Of a stretch of 64,000 bases of DNA, positions 16,925 through 24,478 are shown piece by piece. This stretch comes from Micromonospora sp. PLK6-60 (GTDB taxonomy: Bacteria > Actinomycetota > Actinomycetes > Mycobacteriales > Micromonosporaceae). The notes below the pieces were generated by a model. The model searched no databases and was not told the DNA's origin. It saw only the letters and a list, made by a program, of their open reading frames with translations. The translations under genes and the position numbers were made by a program. Each line of letters opens with the position of its first letter. Within the stretch, counting starts at the first letter, position 1. The stretch covers positions 310,001 through 374,000 of the forward strand of contig NZ_JAIOAA010000002.1 of NCBI RefSeq assembly GCF_019890675.1, read 5' to 3'.

Positions 16925-17848
16925 ATGCGGCTGACCGGGGTGGCCCGGGAGTCCGGCTGGACCGGGCTGACGGTGCACACCACCGTGGCCAACCCGAGCA
17001 CCCGGCCCGGCCTGCGCCTGCCGGGGCGGGTGACCCTCGCCGCCGGCCGCGACGACGTCCCGGTACGCGACCTGCGACTCGGCCTGGTCGCCCAGGTCGA
17101 ACCGGAGGACCCGGACGCGCCGAAGCGGCTGGCGCAGTTCCTCGAGGTGCCGATCGGCGGCCGGTTCGTGGTGCCGGCCGGGCGGCGGCGGGCGGTGGAC
17201 TTCGCGCTGCCGCTGCCGTGGGAGACCCCGGTGACCATCTTCGGCGGGGTGCCGCTGATGAGCCTGCGGCTGGGCCTGCGGACGGCGGTCCGGGTCGACC
17301 CGGACTTCGAGCAGGGCGCGATGGTGCCGGTCTTCGTCCATCCGCTCCCCGTCCAGCAGCACATCCTGGCGGCGCTGGACACCCTCGGGTTCGTCATGCG
17401 TCAGGCCGGCCTCCAACGGGGCCGGCTGCCCGGGGTGGAGCAGACCCTGCCGGTGCACGAGCGGCTCGGCTTCTGGGTGGCGCCGCTCTACGCCGGGCCG
17501 ATCACCGAACTGGAGGTGATCTTCGTGGCGAACTCGGCCGGCCTGGAGGTGATCCTCTGGCTGGACCGTCGGCTCTCGCTCGCCGGGATCACCCACCAGA
17601 GCGTCAGCCGGTTCCGGGTGTGGCACACCGGGGCCGACCAGCGGGACTGGGTGGCCGTACTGGACGGGTGGCTGCGCGCCGCGGTCAACCGGCACGCGGC
17701 GGCCGCCGCGCACACCGACTGGTCCGCCCGGATCACCGAGTCCGCGCACGTCAGCCGCCCTCCGGACGAGCCGGTCCGGCCCGGCTTCGGACTGGGCGGC
17801 ACCGCCGGCAGCGGTGGTGTCGGCGGCGGGGGCGGCGACGGGACCTGA
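16925..17848 (+). CDS. SpoOM-family (arrestin-fold) protein
   Basis: 307 aa. The N-terminal about 250 residues match the Spo0M (sporulation-control) family, an arrestin-like beta-sandwich: VHTTVANPSTRPGLRLPGRVTLAAG, VPIGGRFVVPAGRRRAVDFALPLPWETPVTIFGG and LRTAVRVDPDFEQGAMVPVFVHPLPVQQHILAAL. The C-terminal tail is Gly-rich (GGTAGSGGVGGGGGDGT). The ATG at 16925 follows a GGGGGAG site. Role in actinobacteria is unclear; Spo0M influences cell-cycle and sporulation phenotypes in Bacillus. Monocistronic, convergent with the exporter gene. Confidence 0.85.
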   Translation: MRLTGVARESGWTGLTVHTTVANPSTRPGLRLPGRVTLAAGRDDVPVRDLRLGLVAQVEPEDPDAPKRLAQFLEVPIGGRFVVPAGRRRAVDFALPLPWETPVTIFGGVPLMSLRLGLRTAVRVDPDFEQGAMVPVFVHPLPVQQHILAALDTLGFVMRQAGLQRGRLPGVEQTLPVHERLGFWVAPLYAGPITELEVIFVANSAGLEVILWLDRRLSLAGITHQSVSRFRVWHTGADQRDWVAVLDGWLRAAVNRHAAAAAHTDWSARITESAHVSRPPDEPVRPGFGLGGTAGSGGVGGGGGDGT

Positions 17849-17866
17849 GCCGCCCGAGCCGAGGTG

Positions 17867-18535
17867 TCAGAGCGAGGCGGTGGCCAGCTTGATGCTGAAG
17901 CCCAGGAAGAGCGCGGCGACGCCGGTGGTGGCGCCGGCCGCCAGCCGGCGGCGCTGCCGGAACTGGGCGGCCAGGAAGGTGCCGGTGAAGATCAGCGCGG
18001 TCAGGTAGAGCGCGCTGGTCACCTGGGCGATCAGCCCGAGCAGCAGGAACGACAGCGCCGGCCAGGCGTACCCCGGGTCGACGAACTGGATGAAGAAGGA
18101 GATGAAGAAGAGGATCGCCTTGGGGTTGAGCAGGCTGACCACCAGCGCCCGCCGGAACGGGTCGCGCGTCGCCGCCGGGTCCGCGGCATCGATCAGCCGC
18201 GGCGTGGTCGGGTCGTTGCGGTCGCGCCAGCGCCGCCACGCGCCGCGCAGCATCATCAGGCCGACATACCCGAGGTACGCCGCGCCGGCGTACTTGATCA
18301 CCAGGAAGAGCGGCGGGTACGCCTTGAGCAGCGACGCCACCCCGGCGGCGGAGAGGATCATCAGCACCGAGTCGCCGACGAACACCCCGCCCGCGGCCCG
18401 GTAGCCGGCCCCCACCCCGCGGCGGGCGGCGGTGGAGAGCACGAAGAGTGAATTCGGCCCGGGCAGCAGCACGATCGCCACCGTCCCGAGCACGTACGTC
18501 CAGATGTCGGTGATGCCCAGCACGCCGGACATCAT
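17867..18535 (-). CDS. LysE/LeuE-family amino-acid exporter
   Basis: 222 aa with six predicted membrane helices. The diagnostic L-L-P-G-P-N-S-L-F-V-L is at about residues 24-34, then GYRAAGGVFVGDSVLM and KAILFFISFFIQFVDP, which place it nearest to leucine efflux protein LeuE. It starts at tandem ATGs (18535/18532) and overlaps the stop of the upstream flavin/GNAT gene by an ATGA, so the two are one transcript. The divergent MocR regulator suggests PLP- or amino-acid-linked control. Confidence 0.88.
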   Translation of the reverse strand: MMSGVLGITDIWTYVLGTVAIVLLPGPNSLFVLSTAARRGVGAGYRAAGGVFVGDSVLMILSAAGVASLLKAYPPLFLVIKYAGAAYLGYVGLMMLRGAWRRWRDRNDPTTPRLIDAADPAATRDPFRRALVVSLLNPKAILFFISFFIQFVDPGYAWPALSFLLLGLIAQVTSALYLTALIFTGTFLAAQFRQRRRLAAGATTGVAALFLGFSIKLATASL

Positions 18536-19779
18536 CGCCCCACCGGTGCCGCCGGACGAAGCCTTTCCCGCAGTCTGACCTGTGCTTCTGGCCACTCCTG
18601 GGCGAGCATCGAGTAGAGCGCGGAGTCCCGCCAGGTGCCGTCGGCCCGCCGCCGGTTGGCCCGCAGCGTGCCCTCCCGGGTGGCGCCCAGCCGCTCGATC
18701 GCCTGCCGGGACCGCGCGTTGTCCACGTTCGTCTGCCAGGTCACCCGGACCGCGCCCAACTCCTCGAAGGCGCGGGTGAGCAGCAACAGCTTCGCCTCGG
18801 TGTTGATCCCGCTGCGCCACCACGGCCGGCCCAGCTGGGTGAACCCGATCTCCACCGTGCGCAGGTCCGCGTCGGGTTGGTAGTACGAGGTGGTGCCCAC
18901 CACCGCCCCCGTCACCGCGCAGCGCTGCACCCAGGGCACCCGCGCGTCGCGGTGGTGGGCCGTCAGGGCGGACCGGATGTTGTCGGCCATCCCGGCCACC
19001 GACCGGGGGCGCACGCCGCCCACATACCGCCAGACCTCCTCGTCGTCCAGCGCGGCGTACAGCTCTTCGGCGTGCGCCTCCGCCAGCGGCTCCAGCACCA
19101 CGTGGTCGCCGCGCAGCACCACCGGCTCCCGCCACGGCGAGCCCGCCGGCCGCAGGTACGCCGGCACCGGCGCGACCACCCCGGCGTCCGGCTCGGGCGG
19201 CCCGGCGGTCACCCGCAGCGGCACCACCCCCGCCCAGTACGGCAGCGCCAGGTCGGCCGCCTCCTCGCTGACCCCGCCCGCGCGCACCCGGACCGACACG
19301 TCGCGCAGCGGCAGCGCCAGCACGGCGGTCTCGGCCAGCTCGCGCCGGTTCGGCGGCCGGCTGTCCGCGCTGCGCCCGGTCGCCACCTTGTCCACCAGCG
19401 CGGTCAGCACCCGGGCCCGCTCGGCCTCGTCGGTGACCAGCCGGGCGGTGCCGTGCGCGACCACCGATCGGTAGTTGGCGCTGTGGTGGAACTGGGAACG
19501 GGCGAAGACCAGGCCGTCGAGGTGGGTCACCGTCACGCAGACCGGCAGCCCGGCCCCGCCCCGGGCGGCCAGCAGCGGCCGGCTGCCGGTGGAGCCGTGC
19601 AGGTAGAGGGTGTCGTCGACGCGGACGTGCAGGGTGGGCAGCACCCGCGGCGCACCGTCCACGACGAACCCCAGCGCGCAGTGGTACGCCTCGTCGAGCA
19701 GGGCGTGCGCGGTGTCCCGGTCATAGCTCATCCGGTCCCGGGTGCGGGTGGCGGTGGTCCGTTCGGTACGCGGGTACAT
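18532..19779 (-). CDS. pyridoxamine 5'-phosphate oxidase-like domain fused to a GNAT acetyltransferase
   Basis: 415 aa. Residues about 15-190 are a split-barrel flavin/PNPOx-like domain (HALLDEAYHCALGFVVDGAPRVLPTLHVRVDDTLYLHGSTGSRPL; FARSQFHHSANYRSVVAHGTARLV). Residues about 240-410 are a RimJ/RimL-type GNAT domain (VLEPLAEAHAEELYAAL, ending KLLLLTRAFEELGAVRVTWQTNVDNARSRQAIERLGATREGTLR). The ATG at 19779 has AAGGTGGG upstream; an in-frame ATG at 19731 is an alternative. It is translationally coupled to the LeuE-type exporter and divergent from a MocR gene, suggesting a vitamin B6 or amino-acid modification/export unit. The substrate is unknown. Confidence 0.85.
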   Translation of the reverse strand: MYPRTERTTATRTRDRMSYDRDTAHALLDEAYHCALGFVVDGAPRVLPTLHVRVDDTLYLHGSTGSRPLLAARGGAGLPVCVTVTHLDGLVFARSQFHHSANYRSVVAHGTARLVTDEAERARVLTALVDKVATGRSADSRPPNRRELAETAVLALPLRDVSVRVRAGGVSEEAADLALPYWAGVVPLRVTAGPPEPDAGVVAPVPAYLRPAGSPWREPVVLRGDHVVLEPLAEAHAEELYAALDDEEVWRYVGGVRPRSVAGMADNIRSALTAHHRDARVPWVQRCAVTGAVVGTTSYYQPDADLRTVEIGFTQLGRPWWRSGINTEAKLLLLTRAFEELGAVRVTWQTNVDNARSRQAIERLGATREGTLRANRRRADGTWRDSALYSMLAQEWPEAQVRLRERLRPAAPVGR

Positions 19780-19793
19780 GTGACATCCCACCT

Positions 19794-19808
19794 TTGTTCT
19801 AGTACAAT
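19794..19808. promoter_or_regulatory. divergent promoter with near-palindrome, candidate MocR operator
   Basis: TTGTtCTAGtACAA at 19794-19807 is a palindrome with one mismatched pair, in the 38-bp gap between the divergent starts. A -10-like TACAAT (19803-19808) lies ten bases before the MocR GTG, so that mRNA would be almost leaderless; no Shine-Dalgarno sequence is seen for it. MocR proteins commonly bind in such divergent gaps. Confidence 0.5.
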
Positions 19809-19817
19809 AACCGAACT

Positions 19818-21155
19818 GTGGTAGCACATTATCAGATCACCGGTTCGTCGTCCGCCGCGATTTCGGCCAGTGTGGAAAGCGGCATCCGCGGCGGGGCCCT
19901 GCCGCCGGGCGCCGCGCTGCCCGCGGTCCGCACCCTCGCCGTCGAGCTCGGGGTCAGCCCGGCCACCGTCGCCAAGGCGTACCAGGACCTGCGCCGGCGT
20001 GGCCTGGTCGCCACCGCCGGGCGGCACGGCACCCGGGTCCGTCCCCGCCCGCCGGTCGCCGCCCGCTCCGCGCTGCACCCGCCGCCCGCGCCGGGCATCC
20101 GCGACCTCGCCCTCGGTGAGCCCGACCCGCGGCTGCTGCCACCGCTGGGCCCGCACCTGGCCGCGCTCGCCGCCGAGGTCGGCCCACCCACCGGGTACGC
20201 CACCACCGCCGTGCACCCGGCGCTCGCCGAGGCGGCCCGGGACCGGCTCGCCGCCGACGGCGTACCGGCCGGTGAGCTCACCGTGACCGGCGGCGCTTTG
20301 GACGGCATCGAGCGCCTGCTCGCCGCCCACCTGCGCCCCGGCGACGCGGTCGCGGTGGAGGACCCGGGCTGGGCCAACCTGCTCGACCTCGTCGCCGCGC
20401 TCGGGCTGCGACCGATCGGCGTGCCGGTCGACGCGGAGGGGCCCACCGAGACCGGGGTGCGCGACGCCCTCTTTCTCGGGGCGCGGGCACTGATCGTCAC
20501 CAGCCGCGCCCAGAACCCGACCGGCGCCGCGGTCGGCGCCGACCGGGCCGGCGCGCTGCGCGCCCTGCTCGCCGGCCGGCCCGACCTGCTGCTGATCGAG
20601 GACGACCACGCCGCCGAGCTGGCGGACATCCCGCTGCACCCGCTCGCCGGCGCGACCCCGACCTGGGCCTTCGTCCGGTCGGTGAGCAAGCCCTACGGCC
20701 CCGACCTGCGGCTGGCCGTGCTGACCGGCGACGAGGCCACCGTGGCCCGGGTGGCCGGCCGGGCCCGGGTCGGCGCCGGCTGGGTCTCCGGCGTGCTGCA
20801 ACGCCTGGTGCTGGCGCTGTGGCGCGACCCGGCCACCACGGCGCTGGTGCACCGGGCGGGGGAGAGCTACGAGCGGCGGCGCACCGGCCTGCTCACCGCC
20901 CTCGCCGCCCGGGGGCTGACCGGCCACGGCCGGTCCGGCATCAACGTCTGGCTCCCGGTGCCCGACGAGACCGCGGCGGTCACCGCGCTGCGCGACGCGG
21001 GCTGGGCGGTGGCCCCCGGCGCGCTGTTCCGGCTCGGCGCCCCACCCGCCATCCGGATCACCGTCAGCTCGCTCGACGACGCCGACCTCCTCCCGCTGGC
21101 CGACGCCGTGGCCCGCGCCGTACGCCCCACCCCGCCAAACATCTTCACCGCCTGA
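19818..21155 (+). CDS. MocR-family (PtsJ-like) transcriptional regulator with aminotransferase domain
   Basis: 445 aa. The N-terminal GntR winged helix-turn-helix (about 10-75: GALPPGAALPAVRTLAVELGVSPATVAKAYQDLRRRGLV) is followed by a class I/II aminotransferase-like domain. S-V-S-K-P-Y-G places the PLP-binding lysine at residue 291; S-R-A-Q-N-P-T-G-A and EDDHAAEL are also present. Members sense PLP or its derivatives and activate or repress a divergent gene. The GTG at 19818 leaves essentially no leader. It most likely controls the flavin/GNAT-exporter pair and itself. Confidence 0.92.
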   Translation: MVAHYQITGSSSAAISASVESGIRGGALPPGAALPAVRTLAVELGVSPATVAKAYQDLRRRGLVATAGRHGTRVRPRPPVAARSALHPPPAPGIRDLALGEPDPRLLPPLGPHLAALAAEVGPPTGYATTAVHPALAEAARDRLAADGVPAGELTVTGGALDGIERLLAAHLRPGDAVAVEDPGWANLLDLVAALGLRPIGVPVDAEGPTETGVRDALFLGARALIVTSRAQNPTGAAVGADRAGALRALLAGRPDLLLIEDDHAAELADIPLHPLAGATPTWAFVRSVSKPYGPDLRLAVLTGDEATVARVAGRARVGAGWVSGVLQRLVLALWRDPATTALVHRAGESYERRRTGLLTALAARGLTGHGRSGINVWLPVPDETAAVTALRDAGWAVAPGALFRLGAPPAIRITVSSLDDADLLPLADAVARAVRPTPPNIFTA

Positions 21156-21175
21156 CCCGCCCCGGCCCCTGTGCG

Positions 21176-21233
21176 CAACTTCGGGGAAGTTGCTGCCTCC
21201 CACCGACCTGAGGCAGCAACTTCCCCGAAGTTG
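21176..21233 (+). terminator. long nested inverted repeat after the MocR gene
   Basis: Two perfectly complementary 23-nt arms (21176-21198 and 21211-21233) with a 12-nt loop. Each arm also contains its own 7-3-7 inverted repeat, CAACTTC-GGG-GAAGTTG, so a cruciform or two small hairpins are also possible. It lies 21 bp after the stop codon. Confidence 0.7.
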
Positions 21234-21304
21234 TCGAGGCCCGCGTGGCGGAGGGGTGCGTGGCGGGTCGCGTAGGGCGCGGTGGAGCGGGTAGAACGGG
21301 CGGC

Positions 21305-22006
21305 ATGGCCGAGATAGAGATCGCGCCCGGCGCTCAGCAGTTCATCCCGCCGCAGGCCGACACCATCGACCAGTTGCGCGCCGCCGCGACCGGCTGCCGG
21401 GGCTGCGAGCTGTACCGGGACGCGTCGCAGACGGTCTTCGGTCGGGGCGACGAGAGCGCCCGGGTGGTCTTCGTCGGCGAGCAGCCCGGCGACCTGGAGG
21501 ACCAGAAGGGCCTGCCGTTCGTCGGGCCGGCCGGTCGGGTGCTGCGCCGGGCCGTCGACGACGCGGGCATCGACCCCGGCCACATCTATCTGACCAACGC
21601 CGTCAAGCACTTCCGGTTCGAGTTGCGGGGCAAGCGGCGCATCCACCAGACCCCGGACCGGGTGCACATCACCGCCTGCCGGCCCTGGCTGGTCGCCGAG
21701 TTCGCCCGGCTCCGCCCCGACCTGGTGGTGGTGCTCGGCGCGACCGCCGCCAAGGCGCTGCTCGGCCCGAGCTTCCGGGTGACCAAGCAGCGCGGCGAGC
21801 TGATGCCGTGGCCCGCCGCCGCGCAGCGCCCGGAGGATTTCGCCCGGGTGCCGGTGGACGACACCGGCAAGGTGGCCGACGCCCCGCCGGCCCGGCTGCT
21901 GGCCACCATCCACCCGTCCGCCGTGCTGCGCGCCGACAACCAGGACGTGGCGTACGACGGGCTGGTCGCGGACCTGAAGGTCGCCGCCCGCGCCCTCGCC
22001 GGCTGA
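21305..22006 (+). CDS. udgX: UdgX-type uracil-DNA glycosylase/uracil-DNA binding protein
   Basis: 233 aa. The UdgX signature loop K-R-R-I-H is at residues 110-114; in mycobacterial UdgX this His forms a covalent bond to the abasic site after uracil removal, giving an irreversible complex. Motif A is G-E-Q-P-G-D-L-E-D-Q-K-G (59-70) and motif B is H-P-S-A-V-L-R. Iron-sulfur ligands visible are Cys31, Cys34 and Cys125; the fourth family-4 Cys position reads His in AVKHF (residues 99-103). ATG at 21305. It acts in uracil repair; it stands alone after a strong hairpin. Confidence 0.93.
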   Translation: MAEIEIAPGAQQFIPPQADTIDQLRAAATGCRGCELYRDASQTVFGRGDESARVVFVGEQPGDLEDQKGLPFVGPAGRVLRRAVDDAGIDPGHIYLTNAVKHFRFELRGKRRIHQTPDRVHITACRPWLVAEFARLRPDLVVVLGATAAKALLGPSFRVTKQRGELMPWPAAAQRPEDFARVPVDDTGKVADAPPARLLATIHPSAVLRADNQDVAYDGLVADLKVAARALAG

Positions 22007-22023
22007 CCCCGCCGCGCGGGACC

Positions 22024-22105
22024 GCGAAGATCACGCTCGAACCGGGAAACAGTGGCCATCCGCCCGCGCGGAGCGCACTACTTCCAGGAACGAGCACGAT
22101 CTTGC
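22024..22105. repeat. imperfect long inverted repeat
   Basis: Left arm 22024-22048 (GCGAAGATCACGCTCGAACC and following) pairs with right arm 22082-22105 (AGGAACGAGCACGATCTTGC at its end), with a few mismatches and a loop of about 33 nt. It begins 17 bp after the udgX stop, so it may terminate udgX or be a dispersed intergenic repeat. Confidence 0.5.
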
Positions 22106-22160
22106 TGGCGCAACCCTCCACACAGGAGTGGGGCGGGGGCGGTGGGGGTAAGGCTGCCGG

Positions 22161-22652
22161 GTGTGGCTTCCACGGGTACGGCTGGGCGCGCCCGGCCCGT
22201 TCGTGGTCCTCGCCTGGCTCGGCGCCCTGCTCTGGTATCCCGTCCGCTGGTACGAGGACCCGGCCGCGTCCTGGGCGCTGACCGCAGCCCGGGCCGGGCT
22301 GTGGGCGGTCGGCTCGGCGGTGGCCGCGCGGCTGCTCGCGACCTTCCGGCCGACCGAGCCCCGGGACGAGTCGTGGTTGCGGGCGGGGGCGGCGCTCCGG
22401 CGCGGCACGGCACCCTCCGACGAGGGTGAGCGCCGGCTGCTGGCCGGACACCTGCCCGAGTTGCGGCGCGGCGCCCGGCTCGGCCTGGCGGCGGGGGTGC
22501 CCCTCTTCGCGGCGCTCACCGGGGCCGCCGTCGAGGTCGACCGGCCCGGCTCGGCCGTCCTCTTCGGACTCTGCCTCGTCGGCGTCGTCGCCGTGGCCGC
22601 CCGCACGCTGACCCGGGTCCGCCGGACCCGGGCCGACCTCGACACCAACTAA
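22161..22652 (+). CDS. small membrane protein (paralogue 1)
   Basis: 163 aa, GTG start. Four probable membrane helices: FVVLAWLGALLWYPVRWY, LTAARAGLWAVGSAVAARLLA, LGLAAGVPLFAALTGAAVEV and AVLFGLCLVGVVAVAARTLTRVRR. A polar central segment (RPTEPRDESWLRAGAALRRG) would be cytoplasmic. It ends T-R-V-R-R, as does the next gene, with which it shares helix layout and size. No named family is recognised. Confidence 0.7.
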   Translation: MWLPRVRLGAPGPFVVLAWLGALLWYPVRWYEDPAASWALTAARAGLWAVGSAVAARLLATFRPTEPRDESWLRAGAALRRGTAPSDEGERRLLAGHLPELRRGARLGLAAGVPLFAALTGAAVEVDRPGSAVLFGLCLVGVVAVAARTLTRVRRTRADLDTN

Positions 22653-22666
22653 CCGGGAGCGATGCC

Positions 22667-23245
22667 ATGTCCGACGCCCGTGCCCGCCGCGCCCGCGCAC
22701 TAGACCGGTCGCCGGTCCTGCTGCTCTTCGGTGCCCTCTGGGCGCCGATGACCGTGCTGGTGGCGCTGCCGATGCGGTGGCTCTTCGACCGCGCCGAGCC
22801 ACTCGACCAGGCGTTGGTCGGGGCGGCCTTCAACCTGGCCTGGCTCGGGCCGGCGATGTGGCTCTCCCGGCGGCTCACCGAGGGGCATCACCAGTCCCGG
22901 GACCAGGACGGGACGGCCCTGCGCCGGGCCCTGCGCGACGGGGAGCCGCCGGCCGGCGCCGGTGCCCGCGCCGAACTGCCGGCATTCCTTCGGCGGCAGC
23001 GGCGGGGCACCCTGCTGGGGCTGGCGCTGATCCTGGCGTACTGCGTCGGGCTGAGCCTCTTCGCCGTGCTCACCCTGCCCGCCGTGGGCGGTTGGTGGCC
23101 GATGGTCTTCGGGGTGGTCGCCGGGCTCGCCGCCGCCACCGCCGCGCTGACCCTCACCCGGGTCCGCCGGCTGGCGGGGCGCCCCGCGGTGACGGCCCCC
23201 GGCGCCGAGACGAACGCTGCGGCGGCCCCTGGGCAGCGGGGTTGA
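22667..23245 (+). CDS. small membrane protein (paralogue 2)
   Basis: 192 aa. ATG at 22667 with GGGAG upstream, 14 bp after the previous stop, so the two are co-transcribed. Helices: SPVLLLFGALWAPMTVLVALPMRWL, VGAAFNLAWLGPAMWLS, LGLALILAYCVGLSLFAVLTL and GWWPMVFGVVAGLAAATAALTLTRVRR. The central polar loop (DGTALRRALRDGEPPAGA) resembles that of paralogue 1. It may pair with it in the membrane. Unknown function. Confidence 0.7.
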   Translation: MSDARARRARALDRSPVLLLFGALWAPMTVLVALPMRWLFDRAEPLDQALVGAAFNLAWLGPAMWLSRRLTEGHHQSRDQDGTALRRALRDGEPPAGAGARAELPAFLRRQRRGTLLGLALILAYCVGLSLFAVLTLPAVGGWWPMVFGVVAGLAAATAALTLTRVRRLAGRPAVTAPGAETNAAAAPGQRG

Positions 23246-23265
23246 GCGGTGCCAGACTGGCCCGC

Positions 23266-24408
23266 ATGGAGCAGCATCTCTACCAGCCCGTCCACGAGGA
23301 GTTCCGCGACCTGTGCCGGGAGTTCCTGGCCCGGGAGGCCGTGCCGCACCACGCGCGCTGGGAGGCCGACGGGATCGTCGACCGGGAGGTGTGGCGCAAG
23401 GCGGGCGCGGCCGGGCTGCTCGGCATGGACGTCGACACCGAACTCGGCGGAGGGGGTCAGCGGGACTTCCGGTTCAACGCGGTGCTGGACGAGGAGATCA
23501 TCGCGGCGGGCTGCTCGGGGCTGGGCTTCGGGCTGCACAACGACGTGGTGGCGCCCTACCTGACCGAGCTGACCAGCGACGAGCAGCGCAAGCGTTGGCT
23601 GCCCGGCTTCTGCTCCGGCGACCTGGTCACCGCGATCGCGATGAGCGAGCCGGGGGCCGGCAGCGACCTGGCCGGCGTCCGCACCTCCGCGGTGCGCGAC
23701 GGCGACACGTACGTGCTCAACGGGCAGAAGACGTTCATCACCAACGGCGAGCTGGCCGATCTGGTGGTGGTGGTCGTGCGGACCGCCCCGGACCAGGGCG
23801 CGCACGGGGTGAGCCTGGTCGTGGTGGAGACCGGCACCCCCGGCTTCAGCCGGGGCCGGCGGCTGGCCAAGGTCGGCCTGAAGGCCAACGACACCGCCGA
23901 GCTCTTCTTCGACGACTGCCGGATCCCGGCGGAGAACCTGATCGGCACCGAGAACCACGGCTTCTACCACCTGATGGCCAACCTGCCCCGGGAGCGGCTG
24001 AGCATCGCCGTCGCCGCGGTGGCGGCCGGCGAGAAGCTGCTCGCGCTCACCCTGGAGTACGCCCGCTCCCGGCAGGCGTTCGGCCGGCCGATCGGGAAGT
24101 TCCAGCACAACCGGTTTCTCCTCGCCGAGCTGGACACCGAGCTGACCATCGCGCGGACCTTCGTCAACCACTGCGTCGCCGAGTACAACGCCGGCCGGCT
24201 GTCGGTGACCGACGCGGCGAAGGCCAAGTGGTGGACCACCGAACTCCAGAACAAGGTGGCCGACCGGTGCGTGCAGCTGCACGGCGGCTACGGCTTCATG
24301 CTGGAGTACCCGGTGGCGAAGGCCTGGCTGGACAGCCGGGTGCAGACCATCTACGGCGGCACCACTGAGATCATGAAGGAGATCATCGGCCGCGGCCTCG
24401 GCCTCTGA
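23266..24408 (+). CDS. acyl-CoA dehydrogenase
   Basis: 380 aa FAD enzyme of the acyl-CoA dehydrogenase family (alpha,beta-dehydrogenation of acyl-CoA, electrons to ETF). Visible: N-terminal helical domain, AIAMSEPGAGSDLAGVRTSAV (FAD/substrate loop, about 125-145), NGQKTFITNGELADLVVVV, and C-terminal RSRQAFGRPIGKFQHNRFLLAELDTEL. IYGGTTEIMKEIIGR near 363-377 carries the catalytic-base region typical of the family. The start is ATG at 23266 (MEQHLYQPVHEEFRDLCREFL). Substrate not determined; long-chain type possible. Confidence 0.92.
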   Translation: MEQHLYQPVHEEFRDLCREFLAREAVPHHARWEADGIVDREVWRKAGAAGLLGMDVDTELGGGGQRDFRFNAVLDEEIIAAGCSGLGFGLHNDVVAPYLTELTSDEQRKRWLPGFCSGDLVTAIAMSEPGAGSDLAGVRTSAVRDGDTYVLNGQKTFITNGELADLVVVVVRTAPDQGAHGVSLVVVETGTPGFSRGRRLAKVGLKANDTAELFFDDCRIPAENLIGTENHGFYHLMANLPRERLSIAVAAVAAGEKLLALTLEYARSRQAFGRPIGKFQHNRFLLAELDTELTIARTFVNHCVAEYNAGRLSVTDAAKAKWWTTELQNKVADRCVQLHGGYGFMLEYPVAKAWLDSRVQTIYGGTTEIMKEIIGRGLGL

Positions 24409-24478
24409 ACGCAGGGCGGGGCAAAAGCCGCTCGGCCGTCGGCAGAAACCAAGCCGTCGGCGGGACGGTTGGGCAAGG

